Shown piece by piece: positions 1 through 10,817 of a DNA stretch of 64,000 nt. This DNA is from Rutpela maculata (lineage: Eukaryota; Arthropoda; Insecta; Coleoptera; Cerambycidae), in the NCBI GenBank assembly GCA_936432065.2, contig OW386292.2:98785829-98849828 (forward strand), written 5' to 3'. Position 1 is the stretch's first letter; each line of letters starts with the position of its first letter. Both the position numbers and the translations under genes were made by a program. The notes under the pieces were generated by a model, which was not told the DNA's origin, searched no databases, and saw only the letters and a list, made by a program, of their open reading frames with translations.

Positions 1-773
1 CTTGAGTTTCTTCCTATTGATGGTTAATTGAAGAAGAAGAAACCTCTTCCAATAAGCCGAATTCTCCCAGAACCTCAATCGTAATTGGCACATATATACA
101 TTCTTGTGCTAAAAATAAAAAAGAATTAACATTATTAATAAAGTAAACACGATATCAATTTAAACCTTACTGGTATTATTTTGTAGTAATATTAAATTAT
201 GTTTAATAACAATACCTTCATCAGTAACGGGAGAATGGGTATTTGATGAGACATTTTCCATATTTTTTAGCATCTGCCAAATCAAAAAACGTCAAGTTAA
301 GTAAATGTCAAATTAAAATATATTTTTCGAATTTCGGCTTTACGAGGTGGGACTTACGGAGTGAACTCTTTTAATTACACTCCGTAATGCCCGAACGCTA
401 AAATATTGCAAATTTCACTCCAAATGCCAAAGACCGAACGGAAATTGTACTATTGGAGTGGAAAGCATTAAAAGAGTGCGTAAGTCGAACTCAGCTATTA
501 AAATTAATGTTAAAAAGTTATCATTAGGTGGTAATTGTAGAAAGAATTTTGTAATTCGTGCAAAAAATACTTTTTGCACTAGTTGCATAGATAACTATTT
601 TATATAAACACTACTAAAAGTAGCTTTTTTAACGTTTGCTAAACAGAAACTCCCGTGAATAGTTTGTAAGTTTCAAGCTATTTTATTCCATCTTTTTTAT
701 TTTTATTTTCTTATTGCCCAATCAACTTACTCAACTGACATCCATTCATTGACACCCCATCTTTCTCACAACT
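1..773. other. No gene recognised; AT-rich flank with a small inverted repeat
   Basis: No coding region, RNA gene or protein similarity is visible. The stretch is AT-rich with many short poly-T runs. Its only structure is an imperfect inverted repeat at about 350-491, annotated separately. The last 60 bases before the ORF at 774 are pyrimidine-rich and could be a 5' leader, but there is no clear TATA box. Confidence 0.6.
350..491. repeat. Small imperfect inverted repeat (MITE-like)
   Basis: The left arm begins GACTTACGGAGTG and continues through CTCTTTTAAT to CACTCC. The right arm is its imperfect reverse complement, from GGAGTGG through ATTAAAAGAG to GTAAGTC. Arms of about 35 bp enclose a loop of about 65 bp. 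No convincing target-site duplication is visible, so the assignment to a MITE is an inference. Confidence 0.45.
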
Positions 774-983
774 ATGCCTAAAGTTAACACCAAAGAGATC
801 ATTTCTCAGAGACAGTTATACAGACGAGTCGCTGATGAAGTAAATGAAGTTCTTAATGACATCGATACCAGAAGTGTCGATTATATTTTGTCCAGAAACC
901 AGCAGGATAATACTGTTTATTCAGAGGTTGTCTTGCCTTGTAGTAATTTTGGTTGTCGGTTGTGCGTAATGCCGTTCGAGTAA
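774..983 (+). pseudogene. Probable 5' exon of a transposase-domain element protein
   Basis: The 69-codon ORF is rich in K, R, E and D, with RRVADEVNEVLNDIDTRS at residues about 17-34. The pattern of a short basic start, RR, then a helical segment ending in a leucine pair resembles the first codons of the transposase-domain element at 50241. Proteins of this arthropod-wide family often begin this way. A possible splice donor (GTAATG) lies at about 966, near the 3' end, and no downstream exon of the family follows before a LINE begins at 1352. I infer an orphan 5' exon. A chance ORF is the alternative, because similarity over so short a stretch is weak. Confidence 0.35.
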
Positions 984-1351
984 AAATCCACAAAATAAAT
1001 GGTTTAAACTTGATCAAATGAGATGTATGTAAACTATAGTGTACTTAAAGAACCTCAGAATTAAGTGACAACATCAAAAAGACTAAGTGAATAAACAATT
1101 AATAAATTAAAAATAGTGTAGTTGAACATTCTGATAGTTACCTAAAGAAGCAACCAGTGAACAAGTAAAAGGGCCAATATAAAACCCAGGCCGGGTACCG
1201 TACTGAAGGGTCAGGTACTTAAGAACATCTGGTAGCCACACGCTAAAATAAAAGTTAAGTGAATACTAAGTTATAATTCTGTGCTTTATGTAAATAAGAG
1301 TACATAAAAATAAAGGCCTATTAAATAAAAAAGAATTTAATGAAGTAGAAT
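984..1351. other. No gene recognised
   Basis: A-rich sequence with no supported ORF. It contains the short GC-richer segment CCCAGGCCGGGTACCGTACT near 1187, which could belong to the 5' UTR of the following LINE. I see no repeat or site that I can support further. Confidence 0.5.
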
Positions 1352-2344
1352 ATGGTAAATACTAGTGGAAGAAAAATGGAATCCGATCCGGAAGCTTCGA
1401 CGTCGGCGTCGACATCGGGAAGTTCCCCCTATGAAGAAAAGTGGAATATTAAAAAATATAATTACCAAATTATAGTCGTGTTATACTTTAATAGAGAAAC
1501 AAGATAAAAAAATTGAAGAGTTGAAAACAGAAATAAGTCAGATTAAGGGAAAAGAAGATGTGATTCCTGTAAAATCGTATTCTGACGTGGCAAAAACCAA
1601 ACCCGACCATGTATTAATAGTCAAACCTAAAAAGGAACAAACAGTTGAGAAGGTTAGAAAAGACTTAAAAATTAACATAAACCCTCTCAGATCTTCAAGT
1701 TGGTATTAATATTGAAAAACCAGTTAAAGATGGTGGTATTCTAGTGAAGTGCGCTGATGATCAGGATCTAAATACTATTAAGAATAGCATTCAACATAAG
1801 ATGGGAAATAATTATGATGTAAAAATACCGAAAAAGTCTTACCCAAAAATAATAATTATTATTGGAATTTTCGATGAAAAAAGAAGGCGAAGAAGAACTC
1901 ACAAATAAGATAGTTAAGCAAAATAAAATTCTTATGGGAGAAAATTTTCTGTTTAAGCCAATCCATAAAACTAAAAATGAAAAGTTCAATCTAATTATTG
2001 AGACCGATCCAAATACATTGAAATGGGTCATGTCAAATACATTCGAAGAAAAAGCATCTTTACACGTTGGATGAAAGGACTGCTATGTGTTTAGGTGTTA
2101 TAGGTGTTGTGGTTATAACCACGGACCAGAAAAGTGTTCTGAACGTGTAACATGTCCATTATGTGCAGGAAGTAACAAAATAAATGAATGCAGCACAGAA
2201 GGAAGAAAGTGTATTAACTGTGTAAGAGCAAATAAGAAATTGAATCTAGACTTAGTTGTAAATCACTCTAGTATAGACAGAAACTGCAGTTGTTATGTGA
2301 AAACCGTAGAATCAATACAAAGAAAAATTGCGTACGAAATATAG
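1352..2344 (+). pseudogene. LINE ORF1 (Gag-like, CCHC zinc knuckle), frameshifted
   Basis: The reading starts at ATG 1352 with a short S/T/E-rich segment. It runs through a K/E-rich coiled-coil-like region (about 1500-1720), then further Gag-like sequence at 1862-2074, and ends with a Cys-rich domain at 2087-2344. The first knuckle is a proper C-x2-C-x4-H-x4-C (CYRCCGYNHGPEKC). The second lacks its His, and a third C-x2-C group follows. This is the layout of ORF1 in Jockey and related LINEs, where the protein binds element RNA. At least three frameshifts separate the pieces, so the ORF is dead. The endonuclease of the same element follows. Confidence 0.7.
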
Positions 2345-2394
2345 CAACTACCAAGTGAGTTATTTATATCCTGCTTAAATTCTCAAAGTTTTTA

Positions 2395-3562
2395 CAAAAA
2401 GAAAGGACGAAATAGTAGAATATGTGGTTAAATATAACCCTATTGTTTTATGTACTACTGAAACGTACATAACAGATGATTTTACTGATGGTAAATTAAA
2501 AATAGCAGGGTATAATTTAATTCGCTGTAATTCAAGTAGTAGATATACCGGGGGAGTATAAATTCACATTAAAAATCATATTAGATCTTGTAATATACGA
2601 ACGTTAGTCTATGAAAAATCATTTTGAGTATTGTCCATTGAATTTAAATTTTTAAATAATTTTTACTGTTTGGTTGTTATATATAGATCGCCTAACAGCA
2701 ATCCAAATGAATTTATAGAAAAAATTAACGAATGGTTAGAACCCCATTTTGCGAGTAAAAAAATGTTAATACAATAATTTTAGGTGACTTTAATATTAAC
2801 TGGAAAAAAACGGACCCTATTAAAAAAAATCTTCAAAAATTAATAGAAAACTTTAGCTGCAAACAATTTGTAAAAGATTTTACAAATACATCAAGTAGTT
2901 TAATAGATCTCGTAATAAGCAATGACTTTACATTAAATGTTTCTGTAGAAAAAGATTACTCAATAACCGACCATTCGATTATACAAGTTAAATTAAAAGA
3001 AAAAGAAAAATAAAATGGTTACAAAAAATACTCGAGGAAAAATAAATCATGATGAAATGACAAATATATTAATAGAGAAAGAATGGGGCTATGATAGTAG
3101 CAATGTGAATGTTGTATCATCACTATTTATTAATAATATGGTTGAAGCTCTTAATACTGCTGCCACAATTAAGCAAATTAAAATTAATGAAAATAGAAAC
3201 TTATGGATTAATAATGAATGTAACGAGGCAATAAGAAACAAAAATGCTGCTTACAAAATATTTCAATACACAAAAGAGGAACAAGACTGGAATATATATA
3301 AACGACAACGAAATGCCTTAGTAAAAATAATAGAAGTTGCTAAACGTAATTACTACGAAAAAAGCATTGATAACACAAGAAATAATCCTAGACAAATGTG
3401 GGCAATCTTAAAGGAATTAATAGGTAATAGCAAAAAAAGCCCAAATGCACTAAATACATTGAGTTGTAATGGAGTTGAATACAATGATATAGACGAAATC
3501 ACAAATTCACTAAATACTTATTATGTAGGCAGCATAGAGGATGTGATCGTTAGTATTGGTGG
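2395..3562 (+). pseudogene. LINE ORF2 5' part: AP-type endonuclease plus linker, truncated before RT
   Basis: Scattered frames carry the exonuclease-endonuclease-phosphatase hallmarks in order: TET near 2457, YRSPNSNP near 2683, LGDFNINW near 2782 and TDHS near 2969. These are the usual metal-binding and catalytic neighbourhoods of LINE endonucleases. The clean frame 3015-3562 is the lysine- and asparagine-rich linker between endonuclease and RT, including the typical LWINNECNEAIRNKNAAY segment. No RT motif follows, because homology stops near 3562 where the first copy of the long direct repeat begins. A Jockey-like clade is likely. The RT fragment at 35.6 kb could be from the same family, but I could not prove that. 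Confidence 0.75.
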
Positions 3563-3933
3563 TGTAATGAAGCGTATTTTCAACCAGAATAAACCATTTA
3601 CATTTTCCAAAAATAAATATGTTTCTGTTGAATTATTTAATAAAAATTACCAGGCTGTGAAAAACAATTATATCACCGCATAAACTAATAGGCCACCACC
3701 AGGCCCAACCGTTCTGAAAGTATATACTAAACCGGGATCTCTGCAGAAAGCAGTCAGAGACTACCAGCAAGCGACGACGAGTGAACGTGCCTTCTCCAGG
3801 GGACCCGCTAGCCAAACGTAAGTTATAATATTTGAATTATATTTCCGCGACACTGTACTAAGTTGCGCCTACGTCAGTCAATATCCACGCGCACCCTCTC
3901 CCCGTCATTACCGTGAATAGAGGGGATAGTGGA

Positions 3934-4453
3934 TAGCCTAGGAAATAGCGTGCAAATTCGACAACGAGTAATTACCGTCTACTAGTCGGTAATCGAAGAA
4001 ACCATATAAGTACAAAATTTTTTTTCTCTCTGGAACTTTTTGGTATGGTGGGGGGCATTTATTTTTAAATCGAATGATTATCGATATCTGTCCGCATAGG
4101 TAGTTAGTATGTGTACTTCACATACCCCATTTACGCTGGCAGACGAAACTACCAGTCGGCGCGCGCGCTAACCGGAAATAGAAACTAAATTTTTTTTTCT
4201 ATTTTCGGTTAACGCGCGCGCCAAGTTTCGTCTGCCAGCGTAATTGGAGTATGTGAAGTACATATACCAACTACCTATGCGGACAGATATCGATAATCAT
4301 TCGATTTAAAAATAAATGCCCCCCCCTCCCTATCCCCCACCATACCAAAAAGTTCCAGAGAGAAAAAATTTTTGTACTTATATGGTCTCTTCGATTACCG
4401 ACTGGCAGACGGTAACCACTCGTCGTCGAATTTGCACGCTATTTCCTAGACTA
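3934..4453. mobile_element. Full-length foldback MITE, 3-bp TSD GGA
   Basis: The whole 520 bp is one near-perfect inverted repeat. It begins TAGCCTAGGAAATAGCG and the reverse complement of its end is TAGTCTAGGAAATAGCG. The arms meet around 4180-4205 at a small A/T loop flanked by alternating CGCGCGCG. GGA flanks both sides (3931-3933 and 4454-4456). The uninterrupted target is seen in copy 2 of the host repeat near 18104, which makes the boundaries firm. The superfamily is unknown, since 3-bp duplications occur in several DNA transposon groups. The proline-rich ORF reading across the right arm is fortuitous. Confidence 0.85.
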
Positions 4454-5070
4454 GGACTAGATACCCAACGCGCTGAGAGCAGACCATTCAGTTCCTCACG
4501 AGTCACCCAACTGACTGGATGTACTGCAGTGAGCTCCGGAAATAAGATCACCGCTGAGAAGACCGGACCGGGCAGTTCTACTAGAGACCGTCACCAGACC
4601 GGACGTGGACCAGGACGAAAACTGAGTAGGTTCAAAAATAATAGGTAAAGGTAACGACTTGGCTGATATTAGGGATTCATTCATATCTTTCTGTTATTTG
4701 TTTTGGTAAGATCTGTGTTCTCGGGGTACCAGAGGGTCTAGTCGTCTCCCTGAAGGTACGTCGTGGGCATAGGTTGGGCGCACCAATGACTCTGAGGTTT
4801 AGTCGTTCTTTTCAGAGTCTGTTGGTGCGTTTACCGTCTAGTCGTCTCCCTGAAGGTACGTCGTGGACATGGAATCCACACACTAAAGACTCTGAGGTCT
4901 AGTCGTTCTTTTCAGAGACTGTTGGTGTGTGTACCGCCCTAATCATACATTATTTCAGACCAGGGGGACGAGAGCATCTGCTGGGTTGCCGCTTCCAGGA
5001 TACCTTTTGTTCTGTTAGGTAGAGTTCTGTGTTCTCGGGGTACCCGAGGGTCTAGTCGCCTCCCTGAAGG

Positions 5071-6731
5071 TGAAACACTGGATCCTGGCTAAACGAAAAT
5101 TATTAATATTTATATCTGAACAAATAAAAACAATTCCCGCCCAAGCAGGAGCGGTGTGCACCGACTAGCCAATCTGGTGCGGTGCGGGGAACCGTGGGTC
5201 CTACTTTAATTGAACCAGAGGAAAAACTCAACAGTTTCACAGAACTTTACCGAAACAGATTGCCTCGCTATATAAAGAAAGTCTACAAAAAATATAAAGA
5301 TGTTGATTCAGGCGCCATCCACAGCGTGAATAGAATTATACAACTCTCTTTAGTATAGCGAGACCAGCTGCTGTGGAACAGCCTGGAAAACAATCGGACG
5401 ACACAACATAAATAATAAAAAAAAATTGAAGTTAAGATAAAAATGCACAATTTATTAAATCTTCAGCAAATATGGTATTTGTACATTCATGTTAAAGCAA
5501 TAATCAATGAATCATAAATAAGTATGACCGAATGGTCTTAATGTTACTGCACAAAAAAAATTTATCAATAATTCGTTGTAATGAGCGAAGCACAATAAAA
5601 TTAATTAAAAACATGTACATATTCTCACCACCTGAAGATGGGTATCAAAGAGACGAGTCCTAGGTGAGGTCGAGTAGTCCCTGCTAGAATACCACGCTCT
5701 ACCCTCTTTACTGAACTGCGATGGTAAGATTTCTCGGTACTGCTTAGATACTGCTTTGCCTAAATCTTGCCTGAAGTTCTATTCTAGTTTTCCCCGGAAG
5801 GTAAGTTACAAACTTAGATGAATTCTCTTATTCAGCTACAGACTTTATTGGTTGATTGGAAGATAATCAATCTTCATAGTTACTTGAATGCTTAGGTTAC
5901 GTAATCAAATTACGTAGTAAAAAAAATGATTGATTGTCTAGTAACTCTGACCATAGCAAAAAACTTCAACTTTATGAATTTTCCAAAAGTTTTTAATTAC
6001 TAAAGATTTTCAGAGATTTTTACTGAGATTTTCAGAGATTTTACTGACATTTTCAGACATTTTACTGAGATTTTCACGGTAGAACTCCTGGCAGATTAAA
6101 AAAAAGGAAAGAGAAACACTTATTAGCACGTGGTAGTAAAAATAAGGTTATGATAAAAAAAAACTAAATAATTTCCACAAGTTGGAAAATATAGCTGAAG
6201 GCTGCAATATATCGTTAATCAAAATCAACTAAGAAAATAAATTACCTTCTCTATGTATGACGACACTAAATGAGGAATGATAATTATATATTAACACCTG
6301 GCATCTGCCAATTAGATTATCAAACGGAGTTACTGATTTATACCGTTGCAAAAGAATCAATGAGTTAGTAATTGTACAAACTCGATAAGGAAGACTCATC
6401 ATATCCCCTCTAAAAAGAAAACTGCGCGGCTATCAACTCGTTTCCTAACTGAGATCGACAACCTAATATTCTACAATAGAAACAATATAATTTAAACCTT
6501 ACTTATTTACGGTAGCAAGAGGCTAGAACATAAATTAAATACACATTTAACAGATAGATATAATATCACACCGCTTACAATTAAACTGAAATAAAATATT
6601 AGATGAAAACATTCATAGTACGGGTGATTAATCTATAAAGATGGTAAAATATTGCACAGTAAACTCAAGTAATTGAAAGGATTTAGTGTGTTTTAACTAA
6701 AAGTGCATATTATTTCAAAAGGTATGCTACA
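5071..6731. mobile_element. TG..CA-bounded insertion with 4-bp TSD AAGG (solo LTR or TRIM candidate)
   Basis: Comparison with copy 2 (near 18618) shows that 1661 bp were inserted between two copies of AAGG (5067-5070 and 6732-6735). The insert begins TGAAACACTGG and ends ATGCTACA, so it has retroviral-type termini. It holds no pol domain. A coding-like stretch at about 5205-5413 (with EEKLNSFTELYRNRLPRYIK near its start) is open except for one in-frame TAG, and I do not recognise it. The rest is AT-rich with repeated TTTTCAGAGATTTT-like words near 6010-6070. A solo LTR of an unseen element is my preferred reading. Confidence 0.6.
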
Positions 6732-7133
6732 AAGGTACACCGTGGGCATAGAAAGAACGACGAGACCTCAGAGTCGTTAGTGTGTGGATTCCATGTCCAC
6801 GACGTACCTTCAGGGAGACGACCTCTGGTATATGCAACAATATGCAACTTAGAATAATTAATTTTGCTGCTTTGTTTGTTAACTGCTTGTTTCTTCCTGG
6901 TATCTAACGACAACCCGTAACCTGATTGACTGTAAATTCGCTCCTTGAACCTGTCATTGTCTGCCATCAACCGTACGTCACCGCCATTTTTACCGTCATA
7001 CCGCTGCTTCACTCCTGCCTACCCTAATAACGTCACCGTATCGCATGGTAGCACTTATTGTAATCGTCAGCACGTCACAGCCTGGGTTTGCTCTTTTATG
7101 TATTATGAATGTACTGTACATATTAAACTAGTT

Positions 7134-7352
7134 AGGCTGTAAATAGTTTCGTTATCACTGTAGCTTATAGGAAATAAAATAACTGATATTTCGAAATTCT
7201 GCGTTTTACTGCTGTTTGTGTAAAAGTCCAATTTTCCCAATTGACCCACTGGAAGTAACTGTTTTCTCCACTGTAGTTGCCCCAGCCCTACTGTAACAGG
7301 CTGTGTTAAGAGGCTAGTGTGGGACTTTGCCCCACGTAAAAAATTGTAAAGG
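7134..7352. other. Segment between direct repeat and primer sites
   Basis: No coding potential is visible. This stretch is absent from the downstream repeat copy. It is therefore either the end of the 5' LTR (with the 3' copy truncated) or later inserted sequence. It contains AATAAA near 7174, which would fit a polyadenylation signal in an LTR R region, but this is weak evidence. Confidence 0.35.
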
Positions 7353-7452
7353 TGGCGCCCGAGCAACCGAACCGTTGCTAAGGTGTCAAAAGTGACCGCT
7401 TTCCGGCTTCACCGGAAAGTACACGTCACAACTTGGCGCCCGAGCAGGGACC
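7353..7452 (+). promoter_or_regulatory. Primer binding site, tRNA-Lys type, tandemly duplicated
   Basis: TGGCGCCCGAGCAGGGACC at 7434-7452 has one mismatch to the complement of the 3' end of a tRNA-Lys(UUU), the primer used by several retroviruses and some gypsy-type elements. A partial copy, TGGCGCCCGAGCA, lies 81 bp upstream at 7353. The first cDNA strand would start here, so an LTR would be expected to end just 5' of one of the two sites. CACGTCACA just before 7434 gives a CA end. Confidence 0.75.
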
Positions 7453-8475
7453 GTAATTAAATTAAATTAGACTGTGGGAAAATTTAATTGGACTTTCGCA
7501 TTCGGCAGTCACGGACGCAACCGACCGGCCTAGAGAGACATCTGAGGTGTCATTTTCGACTAAACCGATCACAAGGAAGCGATTGCGACCATTACCGAAC
7601 CGCTCCGACTACCCCCGGCGACGTTTTCGACCATTTTAAGACTGTAAGATTTTGAGGATTGAACATAAGTTCCTGCGATATTGGCATACGAAGAGGCGGC
7701 ACTTTTAACCGAAAACTCGAACTCCGGCCGAACATTTCCGAAGTGTACCGAAAGGGCACGAAGAAGAACGAAGTCGTGTGGAGTAACAAATTCAGGGTAA
7801 TCGGCCCCAAGGAATCGATTGCCCCCGGTTTCCGGCCGATCCGACCAACCATTCCGGGAAAAAGTGTGCTACGGCCAAAGTAAGGATCGAAATTGAGTAA
7901 CGCGCATACTAGATTGTAGTCTGGACCGAGATACACCATCTGCACTGAATTTTACCGACCACCCGGATTTTGCCCGGAATACTTGAAGAGCCCGGAGTCC
8001 GGAGTTACTAGGCAAGTAATCCATCGTGAAATAGTAACTTGAGGACGCTGAATCGATTGCCACTGGTTTCAGACCGCTTCGACCAACCGTTACGGAAAAC
8101 CGTTTACCACAGGTCGAAACTGAGTGGGACCGACAAGATGAGTAACTGGCATCTCAAGACACCGTCTAATTTGATTTCGCCGATTCTACACGGAGTCCTA
8201 CCAGTTCCGGTGATAAATTCTATACGATTGGTGCCTACCCCCACCAGTGGCCCTCCAGTGCGTAAACCATTTGCCCATAACTGCAACCTATATCAGCCAA
8301 GAAGTCAGAACAAGGGAGTTCTGCCTGAGAACTCGATCAAGAAGAACCTCTCTGAAGCAGCACTACCAGACGTCTGTTACCTACTGTTCCAACATAGACC
8401 GTCCACCGTCACCGTTCATCATTGGCCCTTAACGTCCAGAGTCGCAGTGTTTGAAGTCACCACAGAAAAGCAAAC
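7453..8475 (+). other. Gypsy leader region
   Basis: About 1 kb of comparatively GC-rich sequence lies between the primer site and the gag start. Several overlapping open frames occur on both strands (for example 8039-8560), but none shows a known domain. They follow from the C-rich composition, and I treat the region as untranslated leader. Confidence 0.5.
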
Positions 8476-9717
8476 ATGTCCGACACCGAGAAAGAACCAA
8501 AACATGAGTCAGAAAACCCGTAGGATGGAATTCCACCAAAATCCACCGATTTCCGCTTAAGCTGGATATATAAGCTAAAGAAAGAGCAGATTGACATCGA
8601 GCTCCGCAAGTTCCGCCTGGACCTGTCTAGTATCGTAGAGAAGAGGCGCCTTGTGAAGATCAAGGATGGGTGTACGTCACCACTCCCAACTACTTCACGA
8701 CTCACCTTTCCGCCACACCTGCCACCGCCATTAGTGATTCCACCGCAAGCCCAGACTGGATCCCCTCAAGATCCGTAAATGGAGTATCACTTTAATGGGA
8801 AAGGAGACCCTGCCGCCTTCCTAGAAAGGCTAGAGGAAGTATGCTCCTATACTGGGATGCGACCGGAACTGCTGCTACCCGTACTACCGGAGCTGTTACA
8901 AGGAACGGCAGTATTATGGTACCGCAATAACCGGGCACGTTGGACAAGTTGGAGCGAATTTACGAAAGATTTCCACATCTTCTACTTCCCGGTGAACTAC
9001 CAGGAGGAAATAGAGGCACAGATTAGCCGCCGCTTACAGAAACCGGAAGAAGCTGCCAGTACCTACCTGATTGACATGCAGACTCTGATCCGGAGACATG
9101 GTGACTTCTCCGCACAGGAGGAACTTCGATGGGTGTACAGAAACCTGCTCCCCGATTATAGACAGTATATCCCAAGGACCACGGCAACCGACATATCCAC
9201 CCTGACCGCCTGAGTGATGGAATACGAAACTCTAAGCCGGGAAATGCAACAGGTGTACCGTGCCACCTCCGCTACCTCACACCCAGGTATGCACACGACT
9301 GACCACCCCACCCACCGGCCAGCACCAACCTACCACCAACCTACCACCCGGATCCACCGCCACCAGTACCGTCAGGAGGAGCGCGAATGTCCGCCCCAGC
9401 ATTCCAACCGCCTCCAGGAAACCGCAGAGCCATTGAACCGGCACCAACACCATCAACAAGTGGTATTGCACGCACCGGAAACAGACCGTTGGAAAATAGA
9501 CCATCGGAAAACAGATCACCGATCCAAAGATCGCCAGAAAATAGGCCGCCCGCCAACACTGGACCCACACAGGACCTCGAACAGTATCTGCTGGAGATGT
9601 GGCAGATCTGGACATTTCCGCAGTCAGTGTCCATTTCTGGCAAAACTGTTCTGCTCATGCTGTTGCCAACCAGGTATCATGACAAGGGATTGTCAGTGCC
9701 AGAGGACGGAAAACTAA
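8476..9717 (+). pseudogene. gag: Gypsy gag with three in-frame stops
   Basis: A single frame from ATG 8476 covers the whole protein but is broken by TAG (8521), TAA (8776) and TGA (9211). The N-terminal part has a charged helix (KKEQIDIELRKFRLDL). Residues from 8779 form the Retrotrans_gag capsid fold, with the typical FLERLEEV, TAVLWYRNN and EEIEAQISRRLQ segments. A basic, proline- and glutamine-rich stretch leads to a CCHC knuckle, CWRCGRSGHFRSQC. A second knuckle has Ile where His is expected. Gag packages element RNA. Losing three sense codons without frame loss suggests point-mutation decay; nonsense suppression at TGA is possible but unnecessary. Confidence 0.85.
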
Positions 9718-9947
9718 ACCGAAACCGCACCGTAACGAGGCCAGTACGGTTCCCTCCTACCTCCGCCTCGCAAAATACCGACTACAAGGATAACAGACCG
9801 CACATACCAGTGACCATGTATGGTAGAACCTTCTCCGCCCTAATAGACACCGGTGCCGTCCGTTCCTACGTGGGAAACCAAGTAATGGAACTCTGCCAGC
9901 AACAAGGAATACCCCCGTCGGTGTATCCACTCCTTCCGCCCAGCTAG
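9387..9947 (+). pseudogene. Gypsy retropepsin-type protease region
   Basis: The frame shifts relative to gag. The retropepsin signature LIDTGAVRSYVG (the catalytic Asp of the DTGA loop at about 9843) is intact, preceded by the usual PVTMYGRTF strand. A stop at 9945-9947 cuts the domain, and homologous-looking sequence continues in another frame near 9962-10060. The part before about 9650 is an overlap of gag in the wrong frame, so the true protease is about 9740-10150. The enzyme would cleave the Gag-Pol precursor. It lies between the gag knuckles and RT as in all gypsy elements. Confidence 0.75.
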
Positions 9948-10154
9948 CTGACGGAAACGTAGTGAACGTCACCAGTGCGGATATCGACTTCACGGTAGAG
10001 AAGTTCTTTTTCAGAAAGACTACTCTACCTTCCGAACCTGACATCCGAAATTGTACTAGTCATGGACATCCTGAGTACAAGGGAGTTTACACTGGATCTG
10101 ACTACCACCACCGTCTGTCTGGATCGTCGCCCTGTCTCATTGCCGCTACCAACT

Positions 10155-10817
10155 ACTCCGCTGACTTGAATCGCCCTGACTCTATCCCAGGATGAAGAAA
10201 CCCGCCTTCAGGAATTTTTGGATATGGAACTGCCAAGCTTTCAGGATATAACAGGAACCACCAAATTAGCCCAACACCGCATCCGCCTGTCGCAACCGGA
10301 ACCGATCAAACAGAGATACCGTTCACAAAATCCCCGGATGCAGGAGATCATCAATACCGAAGTCGACGAGATGTTAGCTAATGGAATTATCGAACCGTCC
10401 AACAGTCTATGGAGTTCGCCTGTGGTCATAGTCCGCAAAAAGGATGGAAAGCCCCGTTTCTGCATAGATTTCCGGAAAGTAAACGAGGTCACGGAGAAAG
10501 ATGCATATCCATTACCGTATATAAATGCAATACTGGACAAACTCCGGAAAGCTCGTTACATTTCCAGCATAGATCCGAAGCAAGGGTACTGGCAAATCCC
10601 ACTCTCTGCCGAAAGCATGCCCATTACAGCTTTCACCGTACCAGGACGAGGACGAGACGTCCGTCGTTTTCTTGGTCTTGCCTCCTGGTACCAACGATTC
10701 GTACCAGCATTTTCCCAAATTGTGACTCCGTTAACCCGACTCTTGAAAAGAACCACCGTTTCAAATGGGACACCAACAGGAAGAAACTTTTGGGCAACTG
10801 AAGAAATGCCTTACTGA
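10155..10817 (+). pseudogene. Gypsy reverse transcriptase with the YxDD core deleted
   Basis: The fingers and early palm are clear: KQRYRSQNPRMQEIINTEV, then VVIVRKKDGKPRFCIDFRKV, the first catalytic region around SSIDPKQGYWQIPL, and FTVPGRG. At about 10645-10660 the sequence jumps directly to RRFLGLASWYQRFVP, which belongs to the connection region. The segment that should hold FGLCNAP and the catalytic YxDD box, roughly 100 residues, is missing. The deletion alone makes polymerase activity impossible. The frame then changes into RNase H at 10765. Confidence 0.9.

Larger units (their letters stand above)
3563..7133 (+). repeat. Long direct repeat, copy 1 (candidate 5' LTR) with two insertions
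   Basis: Copy 1 starts at GTAATGAAGCGTATTTT and ends at AAACTAGTT. It matches 15095-19085 with only scattered differences outside the insertions. It is broken by a 520-bp foldback (3934-4453) and a 1661-bp TG..CA segment (5071-6731). A perfect donor-like AAAC|GTAAGT lies at about 3819 and is kept in copy 2. A second donor near 4620 reads CTGAGT here but GTGAGT in copy 2. Blocks of about 100 bp beginning GTCTAGTCGTCTCCCTGAAG occur in tandem at about 4738-4940. Another block at about 6750-6835 is inverted relative to copy 2. Confidence 0.65.

Noticed and set aside
4316..4648. Proline-rich 110-residue ORF repeated in part at 18085-18285
   Set aside because: It reads across a foldback boundary into non-coding repeat; the shared part follows from the direct repeats and has no codon-level conservation that I could establish.
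7592..8705. Many overlapping ORFs on both strands in the gypsy leader
   Set aside because: GC-rich composition lowers stop frequency. None shows a domain, and gag starts at 8476.
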